Made by a program: the position numbers and the translations under genes. Below, in pieces: positions 1-10,897 of a stretch of 64,000 nt of DNA (the stretch's first letter is position 1; the number at the start of each line of letters is the position of its first letter). The notes beneath the pieces were generated by a model. It was not told the origin of the DNA and ran no database searches. It worked only from the letters and a program-made list of their open reading frames with translations. Origin of the DNA: Halomonas ventosae (GTDB lineage: Bacteria; Pseudomonadota; Gammaproteobacteria; Pseudomonadales; Halomonadaceae); the NCBI RefSeq assembly GCF_004361885.1, contig NZ_SNWH01000001.1, positions 123,874 through 187,873 of the forward strand. Direction: 5' to 3'.

Positions 1-69
1 GGCGGTGACGATCAGCAGCAATAGCCCCGGCGAGGGGGCTAGCTGGAAGAGGGTATCGGCGATACTCAA
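1..69 (-). CDS. N-terminus of an unidentified, probably membrane protein (partial)
   Basis: The reverse strand reads 23 codons from a TTG start at 69 out through the window edge. A GGAG lies six bases before the TTG. The visible peptide begins MSIADTLFQLAPSPG and turns hydrophobic (LLLLIVTA), like the start of a first transmembrane helix. It would be divergent from proA. Too little is visible to name a family; DedA-like or transporter proteins are possible. The start is inferred from the ribosome binding site and the hydrophobic run only. Confidence 0.35.
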   Translation of the reverse strand, partial: MSIADTLFQLAPSPGLLLLIVTA

Positions 70-362
70 GAGGGGCTCCGTCGTCGTGCAGTGAGGGGTG
101 AAGGTTGGCGGGTCTGCGCTCAGTCATCGACTGCTTTTTTCCCGATGAGCTCGAGCCCGCACGGTGATGGCATAAGCGCCTGCGCGGCGCTTCGAGTGAG
201 GTTAGACAGGCAGGGTGATCGTCCGGCAGTTTGATGCGCAGCCGCCCGACTTTGTACTTGGTCTGCATGGTGGCTTAGTATGAATCGCCTTGCGGTTCAA
301 CGGTACGATATAACCCCGGCGGCGCGACAGCGGCGCCGCCGGCCCAGGAGACAGCCAACAGC

Positions 363-1675
<1,313 letters not shown>

Positions 1676-1679
<4 letters not shown>

Positions 1680-2368
1680 GTGAGACTGGCCTGCCCGTTG
1701 GGGCCGACCGCCAGCTGCCCGCGCCGCCGCGGGTCGCCATGCTCGGCGGCACCTTCGACCCGGTGCATGTGGGGCACCTACGCAGCGCCGTGGAGCTTTG
1801 CGAGGCGCTGGCCTTGGACCGAGTGCATATGGTGCCCGCCGCCACGCCCCCACTGCGCGGTGAGCCGTGGGTTTCGCCCGGCGAGCGCCTCGCCCTGTTG
1901 CGGCTGGGGATCGGTGACACGCCGGGCCTGGTCGCCGATCCTCGCGAGCTCGAACGTGACGGCCCCTCCTACAGCGCCGACACCCTCGCCTCGTTGCGCC
2001 GTGAACTGGGCGACGAAGCGCGGCTGGTGATGGCGCTGGGCCATGATGCCTTCCTGCGGCTGGCCGACTGGCACGAGCCGGAGCGACTCTTCACGCTGGC
2101 CCATGTGGTGGTGATTGATCGACCCGATCACCAGGCGGCCTTGCCCGACGCGCTGGTCGAGCTGCTGGCCGGGCGCGAAGTCGAGGAGGGCGAGGCGCTG
2201 ATGGCCCGCCCCGCTGGCAGGCTGTTGCGCCTGCGGTTGCCATCGCGCATGGCCATTTCGGCCACTGAGCTGCGTCATCGACTGGCGACAGGCCTCAGCG
2301 TGCGCTACCTGCTGCCGGAGGCCGTGGAGGCATATCTGCTCGTCCGGGGGCTCTATCGGCATGGCTGA
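1676..2368 (+). CDS. nadD: Nicotinate-nucleotide adenylyltransferase
   Basis: NadD joins nicotinate mononucleotide and ATP to make deamido-NAD in NAD+ synthesis. The 230-residue protein has the nucleotidyltransferase signature [14 protein letters not shown] near residues 22-35 and the C-terminal [10 protein letters not shown] motif matching the family ISxTxIR. The first 20 or so residues precede the conserved core and could be partly untranslated, but the ATGA overlap with proA supports this start. Placement upstream of rsfS and rlmH is the standard gammaproteobacterial order. Confidence 0.95.
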
Positions 2369-2445
2369 GTGCTGCCCATGAGGCGTCAAATCGGTACAAT
2401 GGCCAGAACGACTTCCCGCTGAAGAAGGGCTAACGCGAAGGGTTT

Positions 2446-2811
2446 ATGGATAGCGACGCACTCAAGATTCTGGTGATCGACGCACTGGAGGACATCAAGG
2501 CCCAGGACATCGCCGTCCTGGACGTCTCACGATTGACCAGCGTGACCGACCTGATGGTGGTGGCCAGCGCCACCTCCAGTCGCCATGTCGCGGCACTCGC
2601 CGAGAACGTCGTCCAGGCCGCCAAGGAACAGGGCATGGCACCGTTGGGTGTCGAGGGCAAGGGCGGCGCTGACTGGGTGCTGGTCGACCTGGGTAACCTG
2701 GTGGTGCATGTGATGTTGCCCGAGACGCGCCAGCTCTACGACCTGGAGCGCCTGTGGGCCGATCTGCCCAGCGACCTGGAGTCGCGGCTCGAGGAGGTGC
2801 AGGGTTCATGA
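2446..2811 (+). CDS. rsfS: Ribosomal silencing factor RsfS
   Basis: RsfS (YbeB/Iojap family) binds ribosomal protein L14 on the 50S subunit and blocks subunit joining when nutrients are short. The 121-residue length is typical. Family blocks include [18 protein letters not shown] near residues 25-42, then [27 protein letters not shown] and [14 protein letters not shown] at 2395-2400 could be the -10 of its own promoter, although the -35 region is poor. The stop overlaps the rlmH start (ATGA). Confidence 0.96.
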   Translation: MDSDALKILVIDALEDIKAQDIAVLDVSRLTSVTDLMVVASATSSRHVAALAENVVQAAKEQGMAPLGVEGKGGADWVLVDLGNLVVHVMLPETRQLYDLERLWADLPSDLESRLEEVQGS

Positions 2812-3275
2812 GGCTCCGCCTGCTGGCGGTGGGCACACGCATGCCCGACTGGGTGTCGCGCGGGGTCGAGGAGTATCGCAAACGATTGCCCAGGGACTTC
2901 ACGCTGGATATCGAGGAGATCGTCCCCGGGCAGCGTGGCAAGAATGCCGGCATGACCCGGGCCACGGCCCTCGAGGCCGAGCGTATCCGGGGGCGTCTCA
3001 AGGGCGGGGAGCGCCTCGTCGCCCTGGAAGTGGGCGGCAAGGCCTGGAGCACCGAGCAACTGGCCCGTGAGGCCGAGACCTGGCGCCAAGAGGGACGTGA
3101 CGTCGTGTTGCTGGTAGGGGGGCCGGACGGACTGGAGCCGTCGCTCTCCGCCAGTGCCGACCAGCGCTGGTCGCTGTCGCCGTTGACGCTGCCCCACCCG
3201 CTGGTGCGTATCCTGCTCGCCGAGCAACTCTACCGGGCCTGGACGCTGCTGGTCGGCCATCCCTATCACCGTTGA
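2808..3275 (+). CDS. rlmH: 23S rRNA pseudouridine-1915 N3-methyltransferase
   Basis: RlmH is a small SPOUT methyltransferase that N3-methylates pseudouridine 1915 of 23S rRNA in assembled 70S ribosomes. The ATG at 2808 gives 155 residues, exactly the family length, starting [16 protein letters not shown]. It has a strong GAGGAGG eight bases upstream and overlaps the rsfS stop. Conserved features are the LALEV-like strand ([13 protein letters not shown]), the SAM-knot LLVGGPDGL near residue 104, and the C-terminal [14 protein letters not shown] that ends nearly all RlmH proteins. An upstream in-frame start at 2754 would add 18 residues absent from the family and is rejected. Confidence 0.96.
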   Translation: MRLRLLAVGTRMPDWVSRGVEEYRKRLPRDFTLDIEEIVPGQRGKNAGMTRATALEAERIRGRLKGGERLVALEVGGKAWSTEQLAREAETWRQEGRDVVLLVGGPDGLEPSLSASADQRWSLSPLTLPHPLVRILLAEQLYRAWTLLVGHPYHR

Positions 3276-3341
3276 AGGCGTTTCCGGCAGCTTGGCTGTG
3301 GAAGGCTTTTTTGCTTAATCCTCCCGAGGTCATCACTGCGC

Positions 3342-5246
3342 ATGCGTCGGCGCCGCGAAACCCTGAAGAATCCGCAACAGGAGCTGCGCGTCTTCCGCAT
3401 GCGCTCGCTGCTGGCCGTGCTGGTGGTGATATGCCTGACCGGGCTGCTCGGCGGGCGGCTGTTCTATCTGCAGGTGGTGCAGCACGAGGTCTACAGCACG
3501 CGCTCCGAGAAGAATCGGGTGCGGGTCGAGCCGCTGCCGCCCACCCGCGGGTTGATCTATGACCGCAACGGTGTGCTGCTGGCCGAGAACCGGCCTACCT
3601 ACAATCTCACCCTGGTGCGCGAACGGGTCGAAGACCTCGATGCCACCCTGTCGCTGCTGGTCGACCTGCTGGAGATTCCCGCTGAGGAGGTCAAGGCATT
3701 CCGGGTGCGCTCCCGGCAGCGCCAGCGTCCCTTCCAGCCGGCCCTGCTGATGAGCGACCTCGAGGAGGAGCAGATCGCCCGCCTCGCGGTCAATCGTCAT
3801 CGCCTGCCCGGCGTCGAGATCCAGGCGCAGCTGTTGCGCTACTACCCCGACGCCGAGACCATGGTGCATGCGCTGGGCTATGTCGGTCGGATCAACGCCG
3901 ACGAGCTGGCGGGCCTGGATACCGGCAACTATGCCGGTACTCACTTCATCGGCAAGACTGGCGTGGAGCGCTTTTACGAGGACGAACTGCACGGCCAGGC
4001 GGGGCTGCGTAAGGTCGAGACCAACGCCCGCGGCCGGGTGCTGCGCGAACTCGGCCGTACCGACCCGGTCCCGGGCGAGGACCTGACCCTGACGCTGGAC
4101 AGCGAGTTGCAGAAGCTCGCCGTGGAGCTGCTCGACGGACGCCGTGGTTCCATCGTGGCGATTGCCCCGCGAACCGGCGAGATCCTCGCCCTGGCCTCGG
4201 TGCCGGGGTTCGACAGCAACCAGTTCGTCACCGGCATCGACGTTGCCTCCTATCGCGCGCTTCGCGAGGATCTGGACCTGCCGCTCTACAACCGTGCGAT
4301 CCGCGGTCACTATCCGCCCGGGTCGACGATCAAGCCCTTCATGGCCATCACCGGCCTCAAGGAGGGCGCTATCACGCCCAGTGAGGTGATCTACGATCCG
4401 GGCTACTACCAGTTGCCCAATGACTCGCGGCGCTACCGCAACTGGTTGCGCTGGGGACATGGCCGTGTCGACCTGGAGCGTGCCATCACCGTTTCCAATA
4501 ACACCTATTTCTATTCTCTGGCCCATGAATTGGGGATCGACCGCATTCACGACAACTTGACGGCCTTTGGCTTCGGTCAGCGCGTGGCCCACGACGTCCA
4601 GGGTCAGAGCGACGCACTGATGCCTTCGCGCGAGTGGAAGCGTGCGCGTTTCAATCAGCCTTGGTACCCCGGAGAGACGCTCTCCGTCGGCATCGGCCAG
4701 GGCTACCTGCAGGTGACCCCGCTGCAGCTGGCTACCGCCACGGCGGTACTGGCCAATCGCGGCCATTGGGTCAAACCACGCCTGGCGCTACGTGTCGGCG
4801 AGCATGAGGTTCCTGTCGATCTGCCCGATACTCCACCCGACATCACGCTCAGCAACCAGGCCTGGTGGGATAGCGTCTTCTCGGGCATGGAGAAGGTGGT
4901 CTCGGGCCATGAGGGCACTGCGCGACGCATTGGCAAGGATCTGGAATACCGCATGGCAGGCAAGTCGGGTACTGCCCAGGTATTCTCCCTGGGGCAGGAT
5001 CAGAAGTACAACGCCGACGAGATCAAGGAGCGTTTGCGCGACCATGCCCTGTTCATTGCCTTCGCCCCGGTGGAGAACCCCCGGATTGCCGTGGCGGTGA
5101 TCGTCGAGAATGCCGGCGGGGGCAGCACCCATGCCGCCCATCTGGCCAAGGCGATGACCGATGCCTGGCTGCTCGATGATCAGCCGGATACTCAGCAGCT
5201 GCGTGAGGTGCTTGAACGGGAAGATAGCCGAGTGGCGGGGGGCTGA
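3342..5246 (+). CDS. mrdA: Penicillin-binding protein 2 (elongation transpeptidase)
   Basis: PBP2 is the inner-membrane D,D-transpeptidase of the Rod elongasome. The 634 residues comprise a short basic cytoplasmic tail, one membrane anchor (about 20-42, SLLAVLVVICLTGLLGG), a PBP dimerisation domain, and the transpeptidase domain. Its SxxK is STIK with catalytic Ser328, its SxN is SNN in the ITVSNNTYFYSL segment, and its KTG-type motif is KSGTAQ near residue 545. It sits between rlmH and mrdB with two bases before mrdB, as in Escherichia coli. The N-terminal segment MRRRRETLKNPQQELRVFR is arginine-rich, consistent with positive-inside topology. Confidence 0.97.
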   Translation: MRRRRETLKNPQQELRVFRMRSLLAVLVVICLTGLLGGRLFYLQVVQHEVYSTRSEKNRVRVEPLPPTRGLIYDRNGVLLAENRPTYNLTLVRERVEDLDATLSLLVDLLEIPAEEVKAFRVRSRQRQRPFQPALLMSDLEEEQIARLAVNRHRLPGVEIQAQLLRYYPDAETMVHALGYVGRINADELAGLDTGNYAGTHFIGKTGVERFYEDELHGQAGLRKVETNARGRVLRELGRTDPVPGEDLTLTLDSELQKLAVELLDGRRGSIVAIAPRTGEILALASVPGFDSNQFVTGIDVASYRALREDLDLPLYNRAIRGHYPPGSTIKPFMAITGLKEGAITPSEVIYDPGYYQLPNDSRRYRNWLRWGHGRVDLERAITVSNNTYFYSLAHELGIDRIHDNLTAFGFGQRVAHDVQGQSDALMPSREWKRARFNQPWYPGETLSVGIGQGYLQVTPLQLATATAVLANRGHWVKPRLALRVGEHEVPVDLPDTPPDITLSNQAWWDSVFSGMEKVVSGHEGTARRIGKDLEYRMAGKSGTAQVFSLGQDQKYNADEIKERLRDHALFIAFAPVENPRIAVAVIVENAGGGSTHAAHLAKAMTDAWLLDDQPDTQQLREVLEREDSRVAGG

Positions 5247-5248
5247 CG

Positions 5249-6409
5249 ATGAGCTGGAGCGAGCTGACCCGCGGCCTGCGGGCTCATCCCGTGAAGCCCT
5301 CGCTGAGCGGTATCGCGCGGCGGCGCAGCCTCTGGGCGCGCATCCACCTGGATCCCTGGCTGCTCGGCATGCTGCTGGTGCTGATGCTGGCCGGGCTGGT
5401 GGTGCTCTACAGCGCCAGTGGTCAGCGGCTGCCGGTGGTGACCGCCCAGGCCATCCGTTTCAGCGTGGCATTGGCGGTGATGGTCGGGCTCGCCCAGCTT
5501 TCGCCGACGACCCTGCTGCGCTGGACGCCGCCGGTCTACGTGGCGGCGCTGCTGATGCTGGTGGCCGTGGAGTTGATCGGTGACATGGGCATGGGTGCCC
5601 AGCGCTGGCTGGAGATTCCCGGGCTGATTCGCTTTCAGCCCTCGGAGCTGATGAAGCTGGCGATGCCGATGATGGTCGCCGCCTGGTTGAGCCGTCAGCC
5701 TCTTCCGCCTCGCTGGCGCGATCTCATGGTCTGTGTGGCGATCATCGGCTTGCCAGTGGTGTTGATCGCCAAGCAGCCTGATCTCGGTACGTCGCTGCTG
5801 GTAACCATCGCCGGCGTGTTCGTGATCCTGCTGGCCGGGCTCTCCTGGCGTTTCATCCTGTTATGCAGCGCTCTGGTGGCGGCCGCGTTGCCGCTGCTGT
5901 GGATGAACATGCATGACTATCAGCGTCAGCGTGTACTGACCTTCCTCGACCCGGACAGCGATCCCTTGGGCGCAGGCTGGAACATCATCCAGTCGACCAC
6001 CGCCATCGGCAGCGGGGGCTTCTGGGGCAAGGGCTGGCTGCAGGGCACCCAGTCCCAGCTGGAATTCCTTCCTGAACGTCATACCGACTTCATCGTCGCG
6101 GTACTCGGTGAGGAGTTCGGGCTGGTGGGCATGCTGGCCTTCCTGTTTCTCTACCTGCTGATCGTGGGACGTGGGCTATGGCTGGCCGGCACCGCCCAGG
6201 AAACCTTCGGCCGCCTGCTGGCCGGCAGTATCATCCTGACCTTCTTTATCTATGTCTTCGTCAACGTGGGCATGGTCAGTGGCATCCTGCCGGTGGTTGG
6301 CGTGCCACTACCACTGGTCAGCTACGGGGGGACCTCCAGCGTGACCTTGATGGCGGGTTTCGGTATTCTCATGGCCATTCATTCCCACCGCCGCCTGTTG
6401 CCGCGCTAG
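5249..6409 (+). CDS. mrdB: Peptidoglycan glycosyltransferase RodA
   Basis: RodA is the SEDS-family glycan-strand polymerase that works with PBP2 during rod elongation. The 386-residue protein has about ten hydrophobic segments and SEDS landmarks: FQPSELMKLAMP (about 128-139), KQPDLGTSLL, the HTDFIVAVLGEEFGLVG loop, and the C-terminal VPLPLVSYGGTSSV. It starts two bases after the mrdA stop, so the two are surely co-transcribed. Length matches RodA rather than FtsW, and the neighbour is PBP2 rather than a division gene. Confidence 0.97.
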   Translation: MSWSELTRGLRAHPVKPSLSGIARRRSLWARIHLDPWLLGMLLVLMLAGLVVLYSASGQRLPVVTAQAIRFSVALAVMVGLAQLSPTTLLRWTPPVYVAALLMLVAVELIGDMGMGAQRWLEIPGLIRFQPSELMKLAMPMMVAAWLSRQPLPPRWRDLMVCVAIIGLPVVLIAKQPDLGTSLLVTIAGVFVILLAGLSWRFILLCSALVAAALPLLWMNMHDYQRQRVLTFLDPDSDPLGAGWNIIQSTTAIGSGGFWGKGWLQGTQSQLEFLPERHTDFIVAVLGEEFGLVGMLAFLFLYLLIVGRGLWLAGTAQETFGRLLAGSIILTFFIYVFVNVGMVSGILPVVGVPLPLVSYGGTSSVTLMAGFGILMAIHSHRRLLPR

Positions 6410-6443
6410 GGGTGTCTGGAAGGCAGACACAGGGAGATCTGCA

Positions 6444-7511
6444 ATGATGGTGTCGTCACCACAGCAAAAACGCTGGATGGCCTGGCTTGCCGGAGCGCTG
6501 CTGACATGCGCGGCGAGTGCGGGGCTGGCGACGGACTTCGATCCCCAGCACCATCGCGAGTCACGGCGCCTGGTGGAGGAGCTGGCCGCGACGGGCATCG
6601 ACCGCGACTGGCTCCAGGCCGCCCTCGCTGACGCCGAATTTCGCCAACCGGTGCTGGAGGCCATGGCCGGCGCCGCCGAGCGACGCCTCACCTGGCACGA
6701 ATATCGCGCCATCTTCCTGGATGCCCCGCGTATCGCCCATGGCGTCGCCTTCATCGAGGCGCATTCGGCGGCCTTCGCGCGGGCCGAGGCGGAGTACGGT
6801 GTGCCCCCGGAGGTCATCGCCGCGATCATCGGTGTGGAGACCCGCTATGGTGAGGTCACCGGTCGGCATCGGGTGCTGGACTCCCTGGCGACCCTGGCCT
6901 TCCATCACCCCAGTCGAAGCCGGTTCTTTCGCGAGGAGCTGGCCGCCTTCCTGCAGATCGCCTTCGAACAGCAGCGATCGCCCGGCAGTCTGAGGGGGTC
7001 CTACGCCGGCGCGATGGGTTATCCGCAGTTCATCCCCACCAGCTACCGCGCCTACGCCGTGGATTTCGACGGCGATGGCCTGCGCGATCTGTGGAGCAAT
7101 CCGGTGGATGCCATCGGCAGCGTGGCCAACTACTTCGCTGAACATGGCTGGCTCGCCGGTGAGCCGATCTACCATGAGGCCGCGGGGCCCGCCACGCCGC
7201 CCAATGGTATCGACTTCAATGGCGCCGCACAGCTCCCTGCGGTGCCGGCAGCACAACTCGCTGCAGCGGGCCTCGAGGTTCCGGCGTCGCTCGCCGATGA
7301 TCATCGCCTGCTGCCGGTGGCGCTGAAGGCAGATGAGAACACCTGGCGCTACGTGCTCGGCGAGCACAATTTCTACGTGATCACGCGCTACAACCACAGC
7401 CATCTGTATGCCATGGCGGTCAGCGAGCTCGCCGAGGCGATCGCTGCGGCTCGTGGCCGACAGGCCCACTGGCTCGACGCCGCCGACACAAGCTCGCAGG
7501 AGGGCTCATGA
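6444..7511 (+). CDS. mltB: Lytic murein transglycosylase B
   Basis: MltB cleaves the MurNAc-GlcNAc bond to form 1,6-anhydro ends during peptidoglycan turnover. The 355 residues start with a hydrophobic segment (about 11-28, MAWLAGALLTCAASAGLA). The cysteine in it does not form a clear lipobox with normal spacing, so it may be a soluble periplasmic (SltB-like) form. The catalytic glutamate is Glu132 in IIGVETRYGE; SYAGAMGYPQFIPTSY and FDGDGLRDLW are further family blocks. The last four bases overlap rlpA. The elongasome operon context matches Pseudomonas and E. coli. Confidence 0.94.
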   Translation: MMVSSPQQKRWMAWLAGALLTCAASAGLATDFDPQHHRESRRLVEELAATGIDRDWLQAALADAEFRQPVLEAMAGAAERRLTWHEYRAIFLDAPRIAHGVAFIEAHSAAFARAEAEYGVPPEVIAAIIGVETRYGEVTGRHRVLDSLATLAFHHPSRSRFFREELAAFLQIAFEQQRSPGSLRGSYAGAMGYPQFIPTSYRAYAVDFDGDGLRDLWSNPVDAIGSVANYFAEHGWLAGEPIYHEAAGPATPPNGIDFNGAAQLPAVPAAQLAAAGLEVPASLADDHRLLPVALKADENTWRYVLGEHNFYVITRYNHSHLYAMAVSELAEAIAAARGRQAHWLDAADTSSQEGS

Positions 7512-8446
7512 GACGCACCTGTGCCGTGCTAAGCGTGCTGTTGCTGTTGCTGTTGACCGGGTGTGCCGGGGGCGGTGGCACGACCCGCCCGGCGACCGAC
7601 GCAGCGTCCACAACGCTGCCGGCCACATCATCAAGCGGTGAGCGCTATGCCCTGTCCGGCGATGCCTATCCCCAGGATCCCCCCGACGTGGCCCAGGTAC
7701 CCGATGCACTGCCGCGCCACGAGGCACGTTCCCGTGCAGGCAACACCTCTCCCTACCAGGTGTGGGGCAAGCGCTATCAGGTGCTGGCCGATGCGCAGGG
7801 CTATCGTCGCCAGGGCAGGGCGTCCTGGTATGGCAAGAAATTCCATGGCTATGCCACGTCCAACGGCGAGATCTATGACATGTACAAGATGAGCGCCGCC
7901 CATCGCTCCCTGCCCCTGCCCAGCTTCGTGCGCGTCACCAGTCTTGACAATGGGCGCTCGGTCATCGTGCGGGTCAACGACCGCGGTCCCTTCCACAGCG
8001 ACCGCGAGATCGATCTCTCCTACGCCGCTGCGGCCCGCCTGGGCATTCTCGAGAAAGGCACCGGTCGGGTGAGGGTCGAGGCCATCGACGTTGAGCGCTG
8101 GATCGCCGAACATGGCACATCCCCGTTGAGCGGCGGGGGGCAGACGCTCCGACCCGAGACGGCGTCACGTTCGCCTTCGGCCGTGCCGCTGGCCGGAACA
8201 GATCCGTCCCTTTCCGGTGGCGGTGTCTTCCTGCAGGTGGCCGCGTTGGGCTCTGCCGACAATGCCCGCCAGCTGAAGTCGCGTCTCGAGCATGAGATCG
8301 CCCAACCCGTGCGCGTTGCCAGTGTCGCCGGCCTGCATCGCGTTCAGGTCGGCCCGCTGGCGGATGCCGGCCAGCTGGCTCCCGTTCGCGAAGCATTGCG
8401 CCGGGCCGGCTTTGCCCAGGCCTTCGTCGTCAACGATGCCGACTGA
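7508..8446 (+). CDS. rlpA: RlpA-family septal ring lytic transglycosylase (lipoprotein)
   Basis: RlpA is an outer-membrane lipoprotein that cleaves denuded glycan strands at the septum in Pseudomonas. Here 312 residues begin with a lipoprotein signal ending LLTGC (lipidated Cys19). A double-psi beta-barrel domain spans about 95-190, with GRASWYGKKFHG, TSNGEIYDMYKMSAAHRSLP and VIVRVNDRGPF. A C-terminal SPOR domain (about 235-310) begins FLQVAALGSADNARQL and would bind denuded septal peptidoglycan. The linker is Gly/Ser/Pro-rich. It overlaps mltB by four bases. Confidence 0.93.
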   Translation: MRRTCAVLSVLLLLLLTGCAGGGGTTRPATDAASTTLPATSSSGERYALSGDAYPQDPPDVAQVPDALPRHEARSRAGNTSPYQVWGKRYQVLADAQGYRRQGRASWYGKKFHGYATSNGEIYDMYKMSAAHRSLPLPSFVRVTSLDNGRSVIVRVNDRGPFHSDREIDLSYAAAARLGILEKGTGRVRVEAIDVERWIAEHGTSPLSGGGQTLRPETASRSPSAVPLAGTDPSLSGGGVFLQVAALGSADNARQLKSRLEHEIAQPVRVASVAGLHRVQVGPLADAGQLAPVREALRRAGFAQAFVVNDAD

Positions 8447-8498
8447 GCCCCGCAGCTTTTCCAACCCGACCGCAATGCCCTTGATGAGAACCCATGCC

Positions 8499-9707
8499 AT
8501 GAGATTCACGTTTTTCTTCTCCTGCCGCCGCCTGTTGCCGCTGCTGCTGCTGCTGGTCGGCCTGCTGCTGGTTGTGACCCAGGCCTCGGCGCAGACGGCT
8601 CGGGCGCCACAGGCCATGATTCCCTCGCCGCCACAACTGGCGGCCAGCTCTTGGATCCTGATGGATGCCGACAGCGGCCGGGTGCTGGCCGAGCACAAGG
8701 CCGACGAGCGTCTGCCGCCGGCCAGCTTGACCAAGCTGATGACCGCCTACCTCGTAGAGCGTGAACTCGATCGTGGCAACATCGCCCCGGACGACCTGGT
8801 GCCGATCAGCGAGAAGGCCTGGCGCACCGGTGGCTCCAAGATGTTTATCGAGGTCGACACCCAGGTGCCTGTGTCCGAGCTGCTGCACGGCATCATCATC
8901 GTCTCGGGTAATGATGCCAGCGTGGCCATGGCCGAATATCTGGCCGGTGGCGAACGCCCCTTCGCCGACCTGATGAATCAGCACGCCAGCCGCTTGGGCA
9001 TGAACAACACCCATTTCGTCAATGCCACCGGGCTGCCCGATGACGACCACTACTCCTCCGCGCGCGACCTGGCCCTGCTCTCCAAGCACATCATCAACGA
9101 CTACCCGGAACACTACGCGATGTATGCCACCAAGCACTTCAGTTATGGCGGCATCGAGCAGCCCAACCGCAATCGGTTGTTATGGCGTGACAGCAGTGTG
9201 GATGGCCTGAAGACCGGCTGGACCGAGGCTGCTGGCTACTGCCTGGTGGCCTCGGCCAAGCGCAATGACATGCGCTTGATCTCGGTGGTGATGGGCACCG
9301 CCTCCGAGGAGGCTCGCGCCCAGGAGACCCAGAAGCTGCTCAGTTACGGCTTTCGCTACTACGAGACCCTTAAGCTCTACGACGCCGGTGCTGTGCTCAA
9401 TACGCCCCGGGTGTGGGGTGGCGATAAGAACCAGCTGCGCGTCGGGGTCGATCGCAAGGTGGTGATGACCGTGCCCCGCGCGCGCAGCGAGGAACTCACC
9501 GCCAAGCTCGATATCCAGGCCGATCTCAGCGCCCCCATCACGGCCGGCGATCGGGTGGGCACCATGGAGGTGCGCCAGGGCGACAAGGTCGTCGGCGAGC
9601 AACCTCTGGTGGCCCTCGAGAGCATCGAGGAGGGCGGGCTGTTCAAGCGCTTTTTCGACCAGATACAGCGCTTCTTCACCAACCTGATCGGCGGCTGGTT
9701 CGACTAG
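8499..9707 (+). CDS. dacA: D-alanyl-D-alanine carboxypeptidase (PBP5/6 type)
   Basis: This trims the terminal D-Ala from peptidoglycan pentapeptides in the periplasm. From the ATG at 8499 it is 402 residues with a signal peptide (RLLPLLLLLVGLLLVVTQ, then ASAQ cleavage). Active-site motifs are SLTK (Ser76), SGN in VSGNDASVAMAE, and KTG in DGLKTGWTEAAG. A C-terminal beta domain and an amphipathic anchor follow (GLFKRFFDQIQRFF), typical of PBP5. In-frame ATGs at 8484 and 8475 are possible starts; none has a strong ribosome binding site. It follows rlpA by 52 bases. Confidence 0.95.
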   Translation: MRFTFFFSCRRLLPLLLLLVGLLLVVTQASAQTARAPQAMIPSPPQLAASSWILMDADSGRVLAEHKADERLPPASLTKLMTAYLVERELDRGNIAPDDLVPISEKAWRTGGSKMFIEVDTQVPVSELLHGIIIVSGNDASVAMAEYLAGGERPFADLMNQHASRLGMNNTHFVNATGLPDDDHYSSARDLALLSKHIINDYPEHYAMYATKHFSYGGIEQPNRNRLLWRDSSVDGLKTGWTEAAGYCLVASAKRNDMRLISVVMGTASEEARAQETQKLLSYGFRYYETLKLYDAGAVLNTPRVWGGDKNQLRVGVDRKVVMTVPRARSEELTAKLDIQADLSAPITAGDRVGTMEVRQGDKVVGEQPLVALESIEEGGLFKRFFDQIQRFFTNLIGGWFD

Positions 9708-9722
9708 GGTCTTCGGCGGGCG

Positions 9723-9752
9723 TTGGTCTCTTCGCGCTTGGTTGCGTAAAAT
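9723..9752 (+). promoter_or_regulatory. Likely sigma-70 promoter for ybeD-lipB
   Basis: TTGGTC (9723-9728), an 18-base spacer and TAAAAT (9747-9752) fit a housekeeping promoter. The distance to the ybeD start at 9785 is about 25 bases. It lies in the only sizable gap between dacA and ybeD. It is a motif match only. Confidence 0.4.
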
Positions 9753-9784
9753 ACCTGGATATACATGATTCGCCGGAAGGCCCC

Positions 9785-10096
9785 ATGAACGACAATACCC
9801 TGCGTGATCTTCGCAAGCCCCGTCGTCTGGCAGGCGGCAGGCTCCCGAAGATCACCTTTCCCTGCGACTACCCGATCAAGGTCGTCGGTGACGCCGCCGA
9901 GGACTTCGCCGCCAGCGTCTGCCAGGTCGTCATTCGCCATGACCCGGCCTTCGACGCAAGGGCCATCGAGGTGGTGCCCAGCCGCCATGGCCGCTTCCAG
10001 TCGGTGCGTTTGAGCATTCGCGCCACCGGGGAGTCGCAGCTCAAGGCGCTTTTCGTCGAGCTCAAGGCCACCGGCCGCGTGCATATGGTCATCTGA
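9785..10096 (+). CDS. ybeD: DUF493 (YbeD/UPF0250) family protein
   Basis: The 103-residue protein is a small ferredoxin-like-fold member of the DUF493 family, found beside lipB in most gammaproteobacteria; no enzymatic role is established. Visible family features are the [13 protein letters not shown] strand near residues 28-40 and [13 protein letters not shown] near 65-77. It ends in TGATG, so the lipB start overlaps its stop. A role connected to lipoate metabolism is inferred only from position. Confidence 0.9.
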   Translation: MNDNTLRDLRKPRRLAGGRLPKITFPCDYPIKVVGDAAEDFAASVCQVVIRHDPAFDARAIEVVPSRHGRFQSVRLSIRATGESQLKALFVELKATGRVHMVI

Positions 10097-10776
10097 TGGC
10101 AAGCCACGTTGGGCTATCGCCGATCGTTTTGCATCGGCTGGGACGTCGATCCTACACGCCGGTCTGGCAGGCCATGCGGGAGCTCACCGATGGTCGTGAT
10201 GCGACGACCCCTGACCAGTTCTGGCTGGTCGAACATGACCCGGTGTTCACCCAGGGAAAGGCGGGTAAGCCCGAGCATCTGCTGATGCCTGGCGACATTC
10301 CGGTCGTCGCCACCGACCGCGGCGGACAGGTGACCTACCATGGGCCTGGTCAGGTGGTGCTTTACCCGCTGCTCGACGTGCGCCGCTCGCGGCTGGGCGT
10401 GCGCGATCTGGTCAATGCCCTGGAGAACGCTGTGATCGCCCTGCTGGCCGAGCATGGGGTAGCGGCCCACGCACGCCCCGACGCCCCTGGTGTCTATGTG
10501 GGGGAGGCCAAGATTGCCTCGCTGGGACTGCGGATTCGGCGCGGCGCCAGCTTCCATGGGGTGGCCCTCAACGTCGATGGCGACCTTTCTCCGTTCCTGC
10601 GCATCAACCCCTGCGGCTATGCCGGCATGGCGATGACGTGCCTGGCCGACCTTAGCGATGACTGTCCCCGTGTCGAGGCAGTGGGGGAGCGCTTGGCGCA
10701 GTGCCTGGCGCAGGAACTGGGGAGGGAGTTGAAAGCACCAAACAGCCACGCGCCGAGCCGTCAAGCTGACCTGTGA
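10096..10776 (+). CDS. lipB: Octanoyl-[acyl carrier protein]:protein octanoyltransferase
   Basis: LipB moves octanoate from acyl carrier protein to a lysine on lipoyl domains or GcvH, the first step of lipoate synthesis. The 226-residue protein has the family blocks [46 protein letters not shown] (with the catalytic Lys), and NPCGYAGM with the acyl-carrying Cys173. It overlaps ybeD by one base. The next gene, lipA, is convergent rather than co-directional. Confidence 0.96.
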   Translation: MASHVGLSPIVLHRLGRRSYTPVWQAMRELTDGRDATTPDQFWLVEHDPVFTQGKAGKPEHLLMPGDIPVVATDRGGQVTYHGPGQVVLYPLLDVRRSRLGVRDLVNALENAVIALLAEHGVAAHARPDAPGVYVGEAKIASLGLRIRRGASFHGVALNVDGDLSPFLRINPCGYAGMAMTCLADLSDDCPRVEAVGERLAQCLAQELGRELKAPNSHAPSRQADL

Positions 10777-10808
10777 GGGACTGCAGGTGCTGAGGTAGCA
10801 AACGAGAA

Positions 10809-10821
10809 GCCCCGCCGGGGC
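10809..10821 (-). terminator. Short GC hairpin between lipB and lipA
   Basis: GCCCC-GCC-GGGGC forms a 5-bp stem with a 3-base loop between the convergent stops of lipB and lipA. On the minus strand it is followed by TTCTCGTTT, a weak T-rich tail. It could terminate lipA and less well lipB. Confidence 0.4.
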
Positions 10822-10897
10822 GACTCCCCCTCCTACTCGATTGATGTCACCATTGGCCATGACATCATTCTTCGGCGCTTGGCATTGGGCCTTGGCG

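Noticed and set aside
3333..4766. Antisense open frame of 477 codons opposite mrdA
   Set aside because: It mirrors a well-supported PBP2 gene, has no family features, and is the kind of long antisense frame expected in GC-rich codons.
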